Assembly (NCBI GenBank): GCA_900128565.1 | Contig: LT636131.1 | Coordinates: forward strand, 1 to 15,003 | Direction of reading: 5' to 3' | Length of the DNA: 15,003 bases | Origin: Stramenopiles sp. TOSAG23-6 | Taxonomy: Eukaryota; Sar | Part shown: piece after piece, positions 7,867 through 14,937 of the stretch | Numbering within the stretch: the first letter of the stretch is position 1 | How the letters are laid out: the number at the start of each line of letters is the position of its first letter | Made by a program: the position numbers and the translations under genes | The notes under the pieces: model-generated | What the model was told of the DNA's origin: nothing | Seen by the model: only the letters and a program-made list of their open reading frames with translations | Databases searched by the model: none

Positions 7867-8176
7867 CGTTAAATAGTAATGAAAGTATGTATTGCTTATT
7901 GTGTGCGCAGAGAGGTCGGCCAATGTGACATGAATTGTGATCTCGACTCGCGTCCAAAATATTTTATAGTACTAGGGTTAGGGTTTGGGTTTTTTTCAGC
8001 TTGAACACGAAAAAAGGAGATTTGAGAGACAAGATGAAAAAAGTATTAAAAAAAATGTATATTTTAAAACTCTTGTGTTTATTTTTCAATTGTTTTTTTC
8101 AAGATTGTTTTAAACATGAATGTGAATATTGTGAAGCAATTTCTGTTTACTTTTCAACGTCATTGAATCAAAGACC
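7867..8176. promoter_or_regulatory. Upstream region of ATP synthase g gene
   Basis: About 310 bases with no convincing gene. It contains TTTTATAGTACTAGGGTTAG around 7961-7980, where a TATA-like word lies beside a TTAGGGTTAGGGTTT tract similar to plant telo-boxes. The remainder is the 3' flank of the next minus-strand gene. Confidence 0.4.
7972..7990 (-). repeat. Telomere-like tract upstream of ATP synthase g
   Basis: Two TTAGGG units and a TTTGGG variant on the plus strand, so AAACCCTAACCCTAGT on the strand of the downstream gene, about 106 bases before its ATG. Confidence 0.8.
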
Positions 8177-8704
8177 TCAATTTTCAGAAGCAGCAACAGG
8201 TGGATTTGCAGCTTCAATTTCTTTCCAACCCTTAGCGTCGGAAAAGTTAGTGCTATCTTTGTTGAACTCTCCTTCGCCTTCTTTGGAATAATATCGCTTG
8301 GCATCAACAGCTTTCTTGTTCATTGGAAACCCCGGAATAGGCATAGGCGGTTTCTTTGACGTATTCTCCCGCATTCTTGATTGAACGTACCACATTTGCC
8401 CACCCATTTTGTACTTTACCAATATATCCACTTCAGTATTATCGACATTCCACAATTCCGGGTCTACTGAACTAGGCTCTTCACTTCCGTTTGCATTGCG
8501 CTCAATTTCTGATCGGTCAATTTCATCAGACGCAGTTGTTGCAGCAGGTTTGGAATCTTCTGCCGGTTTTACTTCCCCGACGCCGACAGCAGCAGGAGCT
8601 TTATTGTCTGACACCCACTGATCCACCTCTTCTTGCGTTTTACCAGCTGCCAATGCTGCCTCGACACTTTCATATGGAGCTTCTATGCTTGCGGCTGCAC
8701 CCAT
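8177..8704 (-). CDS. Unrecognised acidic protein with potential N-myristoylation site
   Basis: An intronless 175-residue frame. The N-terminus MGAAASIEAP fits the N-myristoylation pattern Met-Gly-x3-Ser. Residues 10-85 are Ala, Glu and Ser rich and probably disordered. The middle and C-terminus look better ordered: ELWNVDNTEVDILVKYKMGG, MWYVQSRMRE, then KKPPMPIPGFPMNKKAVDAKRYY and a Trp near the end (KGWKEIE). Codon use is more even and the base composition less AT-rich than in the intron-bearing neighbours, as in ATP synthase g. I recognise no family. The clean ATG, the composition and its own upstream region support a real gene, possibly well expressed and membrane-tethered. Confidence 0.75.
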   Translation of the reverse strand: MGAAASIEAPYESVEAALAAGKTQEEVDQWVSDNKAPAAVGVGEVKPAEDSKPAATTASDEIDRSEIERNANGSEEPSSVDPELWNVDNTEVDILVKYKMGGQMWYVQSRMRENTSKKPPMPIPGFPMNKKAVDAKRYYSKEGEGEFNKDSTNFSDAKGWKEIEAANPPVAASEN

Positions 8705-8984
8705 TCTTGTTATATTTTACTTGTAGTTTCGATCTTGTTATACGGTATCTTTTGTAAAGGTAATTACGATGACTAGGACTGACTGTGTACAAAACTCGGT
8801 CAGAAGATCTAGGTTTTTAGCTAGGGTTAGGGGTTTTATTTATTTTTTTTGAGCTGAACTCAAACAAACTGCTGAAAGAAAGAAGGTAAGTTGTAGTACT
8901 TGTGCGTGATGATGTGTGTGTGAAAGAAGAAGAAGATTCAATATAATCCTGGAGACTTTGAAGTGTAAGTAATTGTGCCCGTCG
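8705..8984. promoter_or_regulatory. Divergent promoter region
   Basis: About 280 bases between two genes read outwards. A telomere-like tract (8821-8836) sits in the middle, followed by a T run and purine-rich AAGAAGAAG. No TATA box can be named with confidence. Confidence 0.45.
8821..8836 (-). repeat. Telomere-like tract in divergent promoter
   Basis: CTAGGGTTAGGGGTTTTA on the plus strand, i.e. AAAACCCCTAACCCTAG toward the minus-strand gene, about 117 bases before its ATG. Confidence 0.8.
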
Positions 8985-10166
8985 ATGAGTATGTATTCTC
9001 AGAGTTGTTTAAGTCTAAATGAATGGGGCAGCAGCGTTCCCATTGCAGTAAGTTTGTTTCTAGTTGCATTGTATAGTAAAGCAAAGCGACGCGAAATAGA
9101 AGAAGAATACAATGGTCAAAATGAAGTTGCTCCTGGGGAGTTTTCTACTTTTTTCACGTCTGAACGCCTGAATAATATTCGTCATACCATTACAATGACA
9201 ATACCTTTAGTATTAGTATGTATTGCTTTGTTTATGGGCAGCAATGAATCTTTTTTGAGTTTTTTTCTTCCGGGAAATGAAATATCGGTACTGTATGTGG
9301 CACCAAAACTTCAGTGGCTATTAACGTTTTCACTTATATTATGGCAAGCAAAATGTGCCGAGAGTGCATTATTACGCATCCGCCGTCTACTCATATCTAC
9401 GAATGAGTATGGAGAAAACGTTATTTCTCTTGGAAACTTGGTTAATCTTAAAGACTTATCCGTGTCGTGGGGCGTCATGAGACGTGTCGGTCTCTGCTGG
9501 TTAGCTTGTTCGTCAAGTGCGTGTCCTTTAGTGTTATGGATTTTGCCATCTGTTTTACTCGACCAGTTTGTTGGCTCGCATCTCACATATTTTGTAGAAT
9601 GGATTGTAGGCCCTAGTCTAGCAGATAATGAGATTTTATTTGGGATTTTGATTCCTTTTGTGGATAGGTGTCTGGCTCTTCCAGTTCTCCTAAAGTGGCT
9701 TCAGATCACCTTTGCATTGACTACAAATTCTTTAGGATCTTTCTCATTCTTAACCTGTCTTTGTGCTGCTGCAAATTTAGTTCACAATGCTCACATAATG
9801 TGGGTAGATGTCGATGATATCTTTGTTACAATTGCTAGGATCAAAAATGGAGATGTCTATATTGATGATGATGAAAACTCTTCTAAAAGTGATGATCACG
9901 AAAGTTATAATGATAATGAATTTTATGAGGAAACATATACAAATAATGATCGAAATGAATCAAATATATATGATACCAATGAATCGTATATCCATAGTGA
10001 AATGAATGAAATGCAAAATGGTTTACATCAAAGAAGTACAAGGTACAACACTCGAAGTCAATCTGCCAAAAAACAACAATATCAAGAGGAAGATAGTTTT
10101 CATCAATCTCGATTTGCTCGTGATCGAATGTATAGCCGAAATGATATACATTCAGGATATTATTAG
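8985..10166 (+). CDS. Unrecognised multi-pass membrane protein
   Basis: An intronless frame of 393 codons from the first ATG (MSMYSQSCLSLNEWG). About six TMs are visible: SVPIAVSLFLVALYS, ITMTIPLVLVCIALFMG, LQWLLTFSLILWQAK, LCWLACSSSACPLVLWILPSVLL, a pair around ILFGILIPFVDRCLALPVLL, and FSFLTCLCAAANLVHNAHIMW. After the last TM a tail of about 115 residues is very rich in Asp, Glu, Asn, Ser and Tyr (for example IDDDENSSKSDDHESYNDNE) and turns basic and Gln-rich at the end; it is probably cytosolic and disordered. I recognise no family. An AATAAA 16 bases past the stop supports a real transcript end. Confidence 0.75.
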   Translation: MSMYSQSCLSLNEWGSSVPIAVSLFLVALYSKAKRREIEEEYNGQNEVAPGEFSTFFTSERLNNIRHTITMTIPLVLVCIALFMGSNESFLSFFLPGNEISVLYVAPKLQWLLTFSLILWQAKCAESALLRIRRLLISTNEYGENVISLGNLVNLKDLSVSWGVMRRVGLCWLACSSSACPLVLWILPSVLLDQFVGSHLTYFVEWIVGPSLADNEILFGILIPFVDRCLALPVLLKWLQITFALTTNSLGSFSFLTCLCAAANLVHNAHIMWVDVDDIFVTIARIKNGDVYIDDDENSSKSDDHESYNDNEFYEETYTNNDRNESNIYDTNESYIHSEMNEMQNGLHQRSTRYNTRSQSAKKQQYQEEDSFHQSRFARDRMYSRNDIHSGYY

Positions 10167-10181
10167 ACGTTCCTTTAGTAG

Positions 10182-10187
10182 AATAAA
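10182..10187 (+). terminator. Possible poly(A) signal of membrane-protein gene
   Basis: AATAAA 16 bases after the TAG. Confidence 0.5.
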
Positions 10188-10251
10188 ACTGAGTTTTATG
10201 TTCTGTTTGACTGTTGTTGTTAGGTAATTAGGTGAGAGGAATGATGAAATC

Positions 10252-10349
10252 CTACGTTTCAAAATAGGGTAAAGATGATTTTTGTAAAAAGTAATAAAAC
10301 TACGTTTCAAAATAGGGTAAAGATGACTTTTGTAAAAAGTAATAAAACT
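10252..10349. repeat. Tandem duplication, period 48 bp, intergenic
   Basis: The unit beginning CTACGTTTCAAAATAGGG occurs twice, at 10252 and 10300, with a single T/C difference. It lies in the shared 3' flank of the membrane-protein and Rag GTPase genes. Confidence 0.95.
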
Positions 10350-10396
10350 AGAAAGAGCTATTTTTCAAGATTTTTAATACTATTGTGTAACATGAT

Positions 10397-11359
10397 TTAT
10401 ACATTTGTCTTTTCTGGTGAATCCTGTACACATGCATTTTTAATTATTTTTTCAAAATGTTTTCGACCAAGCTGGATGTTCAATTGTGTAGCAGCAGGGT
10501 ATACAGACCCATCTGACATGATTAGCATTATTGTTGTATCAGCAGTGAAGGAATCCACAAATGCAGTAAATGATGAATTATTTACAATCATTGCCTCAAA
10601 ATTAGCCTTTGTTTTGCTACAAGCGAGTTTAAATTGTTTAATAATATTTGATATTTTTTCAAATCGACAGCGATCCCCATGAGGCTTCAAAGTCGCTTTG
10701 GCAATAACTAAATACGTTGCCCTTTCAAACAAAACAGCTTCATCCGCCTCACAAATATTACATAAGCGACGTAAATGAGATTCAACAAGCTTAATATTTG
10801 GGACTAAACTGTACACTATTGTAGACCAAGCACGATACAATGACTCATCCCATATAGACGTCTTAAAATATGTGACGTCAAAACCTTTTGAGTACTGCAT
10901 CACCACTTCTTTTCTTTGCTTGAAAATATCATCTCTTGTTTTTTCGGGAATAAGATCCATTTTGTGAATCAATACAAATACTTTGCTATCATTTGACTGG
11001 TCCTTTAAAGCTTCTAAGCACTTGACGTAAATCTGAATGGAGTTTAGGAGGCCATCTTCTTCTTGTACGTCGTGACTCATCACGTTGACATCAAAAACAT
11101 AAATGAGAACCTTCACGTTTCCAAACACCAAACGACGCTGACCAAATAAAAAATTCTGTAGATAGCGTTTTTGGCCACCACAGTCCCATAGATTTAGACG
11201 CATACCACCCATAAATTGAACAGTATTGTGGTCAATCTCCAAAGTGGGTCCCATGCGAGAAGTATCCCGTGCTAAGTAGTTTGCAAAAATAATAGACCTC
11301 ATTGACGTCTTACCAGAACCACTTTTCCCCATAAGGAGTACCTTTTCGCGACCCGCCAT
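10397..11359 (-). CDS. RRAGA: RagA/B (Gtr1)-type GTPase
   Basis: Small GTPase that, as a heterodimer with a RagC/D-type partner, recruits TORC1 to the lysosome or vacuole when amino acids are plentiful. 320 residues, intronless, start MAGREKVLLM. P-loop GKSGSGKTS at 11-19, switch I with MGPTLEID at 36-43, switch II WDCGGQ at 58-63 (the DCGGQ form is typical of RagA/B) followed by YLQNF, and guanine-specificity motif HKMD at 132-135. The C-terminal half has the roadblock-type fold expected for Rag proteins (ADEAVLFERATYLVIAKA). Length matches the A/B class. The promoter is shared head-to-head with TRAPPC13. The partner Rag is not in this window. Confidence 0.95.
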   Translation of the reverse strand: MAGREKVLLMGKSGSGKTSMRSIIFANYLARDTSRMGPTLEIDHNTVQFMGGMRLNLWDCGGQKRYLQNFLFGQRRLVFGNVKVLIYVFDVNVMSHDVQEEDGLLNSIQIYVKCLEALKDQSNDSKVFVLIHKMDLIPEKTRDDIFKQRKEVVMQYSKGFDVTYFKTSIWDESLYRAWSTIVYSLVPNIKLVESHLRRLCNICEADEAVLFERATYLVIAKATLKPHGDRCRFEKISNIIKQFKLACSKTKANFEAMIVNNSSFTAFVDSFTADTTIMLIMSDGSVYPAATQLNIQLGRKHFEKIIKNACVQDSPEKTNV

Positions 11360-11724
11360 ACTAGTACTGATGTGAAAACCTAACTTTGTTTTTGTTTAGA
11401 CAAGTGGAAAAGAAAATGTAGAGATTCTAAATAATACGTCTATTTAGTACAGAGCCAGAAAGGAAAGGTGTTTTGTTTGACATTTGTTTGGGTTTGTGTT
11501 CAATTATTTCAATCGAGATTTTTGCGCAAAACTGTCTTTTGTTTTTGACTTTTTGACAACCTGAAGCATCACAAAAATCAGAAGACAACAACAACAACAA
11601 CAACGAGTAGTCTTCATATTCATAAGAGTAATAATATCATTAGCTATGCAATTGTTATTGAATTAATCAATCACCAATAATATCAATAAATCAAGGATTC
11701 ATATTTTTTGTATAGATCTGTGTC
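11360..11724. promoter_or_regulatory. Divergent promoter between Rag GTPase and TRAPPC13
   Basis: 365 bases between two genes transcribed outwards. It contains a short (CAA)n run at about 11586-11604 and AT-rich sequence before the TRAPPC13 ATG. No telomere-like tract or introner block is present, and no specific factor site can be supported. Confidence 0.45.
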
Positions 11725-13460
11725 ATGAGTCATCAATCATCGACGCCGCCACAAACGGTAAACCCTCCAGATCCGCTTACTTTACGTGTCATGCGTCTGT
11801 ACAATCCTTCTGTAATACCTCAACTTCCAGCTCTCAGTTTAGGATCTGGAGGAGGAAACCTGACACCCGGTCGATTAGCACTAAGTTCTATGTTAATGTT
11901 GCCTGATTCCTTTGGAGATATTTATGTCGGTCAAAGCTTTAGTAGCTACATTGCTTTATGGAATCAGTCTGAGTATGATATTCCCACTGTAAGTTTGACA
12001 GCTGAACTTGTGACTGAGAGTGGAAATGTACCTCTTGTTGACAACAGAAATACACATTCAAAGGCAAAATCATCATTAAATGAAGTGTCAAATCCTTCTG
12101 CAGTGTTACAAAGGGGGAAATACTTGTCAATGATTGTAAAACAGCTTCTTAGCGTTCCTGGCCTTCACACTCTTAATGTTCACGTTACTTATTTAGATCC
12201 AAGATTAAATGGAATGCCTCGAAGTTTTCGTAAATTCTTCCGTTTCAAAGTGATTAATCCACTCCAGGTTAAATTAAAGGATGTTTTGGTTGTGCAGTCT
12301 AGAAATTCTAGCAATAACAGTAGTACTAGAAGCCATGAGTTGTCAACACAGGCGATAAGTTGGTTATTTTTTTTCAAAATATATATATTTGTTTTATACG
12401 AAATTTCATACCTAACAAATTTTTTTTTAAATATTTCCTGAAAATACATGTCAGACGATAAGTTGGTTAGTTCAGGCTCAACTCACAAATATTTCAACTG
12501 CTCCAATTCTTCTCGAAACAGTTTTGTTCTGCCCAACGACTGATTATTCTTCAAAAGAATTACATTCAAATGACTCAAAAAGTCTACAAAAAAAACAAAA
12601 CATTGAAAAAAAAAATCCTTCTTTTGCTCATCGCGAAAATTGGGCTTCCATACGTAGCAAATACAATTTTCAAGGTTGTCTTTTGCAACCAAATAATGTA
12701 CAACAATATATATTTCGTGTATCTTGTAATTATCCTACACTTCAACCTGATACATTTAATAGTAAACTTGGATTTATCGATATTCACTGGCGGTCTCTTA
12801 CTGGAGATAGTGTACGTTTTTTTTTTTTTTTGAATGTTTTGCCTACAAAATTTTTTCATACGAAATTTCGTACCTAACATTTTTTTTTTAATTTTTTTTC
12901 GATATTTTTGTATACAATATGGACGTGTCAACACTCATCCAGTAATGGTACAACCACCCAAGATATTTGATAATCTCTCCAACAAACCAACAGAAACATC
13001 TAGACTAAGTGTTACACTTCATCTCAGTAAATATTTCAATGATCGAAATGAAATGAAAAGAATTAAAAATGATGAGAAAATTTTCGTTGGTAAATCGTTT
13101 CCGCTTTTTGTACGAATCAAAAATAACTCGGATAAAATAGCAAATCTTCAAATTGTAGCGAAACAGACGTCAACTATGGGTAGTCCAGTATTGACTGACT
13201 TTCTAGTATTAGGTAAGTCCAAGCGAAAATTGCCATCGATTTCTCCAGGAAAGATGGATGAGTTTGTTATAGAACTTCTTCCATTAGCTGCAGGTTTGCA
13301 TAGAATTAAAGGAATTGTTGTAGTTGACACAGAGACTGGAATTGAGTATACTCCAGAGCGCGTTGAGGGTGTTTTGGAGAAAACGCAAATACCATTACAC
13401 GATGATGATGCTACTACACTTTTGGTATTTAAACGCGAGGAGCTGTCTCCAACAGAGTAA
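11725..13460 (+). CDS. TRAPPC13: TRAPPC13, TRAPP complex subunit
   Basis: Subunit of the TRAPP vesicle-tethering/Rab-exchange complex (DUF974 family). Exons 11725-12358, 12450-12811 and 12921-13460 add to exactly 512 codons with TAA, longer than usual because of Ser/Asn-rich and Lys-rich inserts. Landmarks: LTLRVMRLYNPS at the start, LMLPDSFGDIYVGQSFSSYI with its YVGQSF beta-strand, GLHTLNVHVTYLD, then FRKFFRFKVINPLQVKLK, WLVQAQLTNIS, FIDIHWRSLTGDSGRV and a C-terminal beta-sandwich (IVIELLPLAAGLHRIKG region). The GDS/GRV join across intron 2 matches the family's Trp-x4-G-x2-G-R pattern. The exact join at intron 1 is ambiguous because of a flanking repeat. Confidence 0.9.
12349..12469 (+). repeat. 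18-bp direct repeat flanking TRAPPC13 intron 1
   Basis: CAGGCGATAAGTTGGTTA at 12349-12366 and CAGACGATAAGTTGGTTA at 12452-12469 differ at one base and are read in the same frame (Q-x-I-S-W-L). Confidence 0.95.
12359..12449 (+). mobile_element. Introner-like intron 1 of TRAPPC13
   Basis: Start GTTGGTTATTTTTTTTC (phase 1), AAATTTCATACCTAAC core, end GAAAATAC plus AT. Any junction pair shifted equally within the flanking 18-bp repeat keeps the frame, so the true excised unit may run 12359-12461. Confidence 0.8.
12812..12920 (+). mobile_element. Introner-like intron 2 of TRAPPC13
   Basis: Start GTACGTTTTT (phase 0), ATACGAAATTTCGTACCTAAC core, end TTTTTGTATACAATAT. Homology fixes the join as DS/GRV, which puts the end one base past AATA, so this copy departs from the common register. 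The next AG is out of phase. Confidence 0.8.
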
Positions 13461-14060
13461 GAAATACAATAAAAAATGATAAAAACAAGTGTTACCTTTA
13501 TACTTTTTATTTTCATTAATGAACTATTTTTGACTTCATTTTTTGGTGTATATGATCCGATATAAAACATACCATGTTGATATAGACTATGAATAGTAGA
13601 ATATTACCTCTCGTTGGGGATGTCAACCTCTTATCTGTCTGTAAAGTTTATATGAATATGTCAAAATGCCTTGAAAAAAACCAGACAAAAATGATTCCAA
13701 GAAGTATCTATTAAACCAGTGATTCACTCTAACTGCTTTTTTTTCATTCTCTTTCTTTTCTTTTTTACCCATTTTATATATCTAAAGGCGAGTGTTTATA
13801 AAACGTACAGAGATATACTTAATACAGCAAAAGTTTGCGTACAATGAAAAAGGTTGAATATATAATAATATCGATAATACCGTAACTAAAAGTCTTGTCG
13901 TTGTTCGCGACTCGCGAGAATCTCGGGGTATATTTTTTGACCCGGAAGAATTTTTTTGCATAGTACCCGGTAATAACAAAAAAAAGAAATTTAAATTTAT
14001 ATCCATTTAAAAATTTTTGTTTTAGTTTTTACTTTGACTTTCAAATTATTGTTTACAGTT
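13461..14060. other. Intergenic 3' flanks of TRAPPC13 and RNF32
   Basis: About 600 bases between converging genes. I see no convincing ORF, tRNA or introner block. The only marked structure is a GC-rich palindromic patch at 13905-13923 inside otherwise AT-rich sequence. Confidence 0.5.
13468..13473 (+). terminator. Possible poly(A) signal of TRAPPC13
   Basis: AATAAA eight bases after the TAA. Confidence 0.5.
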
Positions 14061-14937
14061 TCATAGTGATGTTCTCTGATAAGGGCATCTACATATAGGA
14101 CACAATAAAAGTTCATATATGTTGAATCGTTCAAATGCTTTAATGCAATCCATATGAAAAACATGTGAACAACTTAGAATACATTGTTGCTTAGGGTTAG
14201 GGTTAGGGTTAGGGTTATTTATCTCTATAGTCCTCTCGTCACAATTAAACTCATTCATGCATATAGGACATTCTGTATCATTTCGATCTTTTGCTTTTTT
14301 CTTGACTTTATTCCATTGTACACCGCAACATAATCCAACAGACTGTGAACTACTAGGGTTAGGGTTATTATCTACACTGGGTTGTGAAGATGTACTAGGG
14401 TTAGGGTTTCTTCGTGAAGAATTTCCAAAAATAACACGAGATAAAGCTAAACCTCGATCTACTTCTTGAAACAATGATTCAATAGAATTATCCTGTAATT
14501 GTCTCATAGTATTTAAGCGTGTTGTATTATTTTGTAATGACGATATAAAAAATTTACGTCGCAATTTCGAATTTCCACCTCCAGATTTATAAAGTGTTTC
14601 TAATTTTGATCTATACAAATATCTCGCGTGTGCTCCTCTCCATAGTGTAGCAATACGTGTCGCACATGTATTGTGAAAATATATTGTGGGAAAAATCTAA
14701 AAAAAATTGTTAGGTACAGAATTTTTTTACCAAAAAAAAAAAATATTTGAAATGTATCATTAGGGTTAGGGTTACAAACATCGTCGTCTATGTCTTTTGG
14801 CACCTTCAGTACATAGTTTCTTTTGATATAAGCTGTGGCGACAAATTGGACATTTTCGGTCTTTACTCTGAACAAATCTTTCAAAGGATGCTAAGCAATT
14901 TCGATGGAAAACATGTGAACAACTTAGAATGACTTGT
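14061..14937 (-). CDS. RNF32: RNF32-like double-RING protein with IQ-like segment (5' part outside window)
   Basis: Putative RING-type E3 ubiquitin ligase. RNF32 has RING, IQ motif, RING in that order. Visible exons on the minus strand: 14937-14780 (second half of RING 1) and 14665-14061. RING 1: CSHVFHRNCLASFERF and CPICR. Then GAKRHRRRC joined to ATRIATLWRGAHARYLYRSK, an IQ-like basic helix. RING 2: CPICMNEF, CSHVFHMDCIKAFERF and CPICRCPYQ. Between the first and second metal-ligand groups of RING 2 lie four Asn-Pro units encoded by a telomere-like tract. Two more Asn-Pro tracts and Ser runs lie in the linker. Stop TGA at 14063-14061. The beginning of the gene and RING 1's first CxxC lie beyond 15003. 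Confidence 0.9.
14191..14217 (-). repeat. Telomere-like tract inside RING 2 of RNF32
   Basis: Four TTAGGG units on the plus strand, the longest tract in the window, read as (Asn-Pro)4 on the coding strand. Confidence 0.95.
14354..14367 (-). repeat. Telomere-like tract in RNF32 linker
   Basis: Coding strand AACCCTAACCCTAG, read NNPNPSSS. Confidence 0.85.
14396..14409 (-). repeat. Telomere-like tract in RNF32 linker
   Basis: Coding strand AACCCTAACCCTAG, read RNPNPSTSS. It is 42 bp from its twin at 14354 with a similar Pro-Ser context, so a local duplication is possible. Confidence 0.85.
14666..14779 (-). mobile_element. Introner-like intron of RNF32
   Basis: On the minus strand it starts GTTTGTAACC (phase 1) and runs straight into CCCTAACCCTAA, then a T run, TGTACCTAAC and end TTCACAATAC plus AT. 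The bases before are also AT. The junction restores RRRC-ATRI, the spacing expected for RNF32. The next AG would remove ATRIATLW. Confidence 0.85.
14760..14774 (-). repeat. Telomere-like tract at the 5' end of the RNF32 intron
   Basis: TAACCCTAACCCTAA on the coding strand, starting four bases into the intron. Confidence 0.85.

Larger units (their letters stand above)
14158..14930 (-). repeat. 23-bp identical segment in both RING halves of RNF32
   Basis: 14158-14180 and 14908-14930 are identical and encode ILSCSHVF in both RING fingers with the same codons throughout. Confidence 0.9.

Noticed and set aside
7867-7923. Longer ATP synthase g N-terminus in the same frame
   Set aside because: The upstream codons contain no ATG; the first ATG at 7866 gives the normal size for subunit g.
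8001-8757. Plus-strand ORFs opposite the 175-residue gene
   Set aside because: Shadow frames; hydrophobic or composition-driven and lacking their own upstream region.
9808-10227. Met/Ile-rich ORFs in other frames of the membrane-protein tail
   Set aside because: Frame-shifted readings of the repetitive GAT/AAT tail.
13782-14006. Minus-strand 74-codon ORF between TRAPPC13 and RNF32
   Set aside because: No family, no context and low-complexity composition.
1532-14774. True chromosome end or subtelomere
   Set aside because: Tracts are only 2-4 units, scattered and inside conserved genes on both sides; no long terminal array is present.
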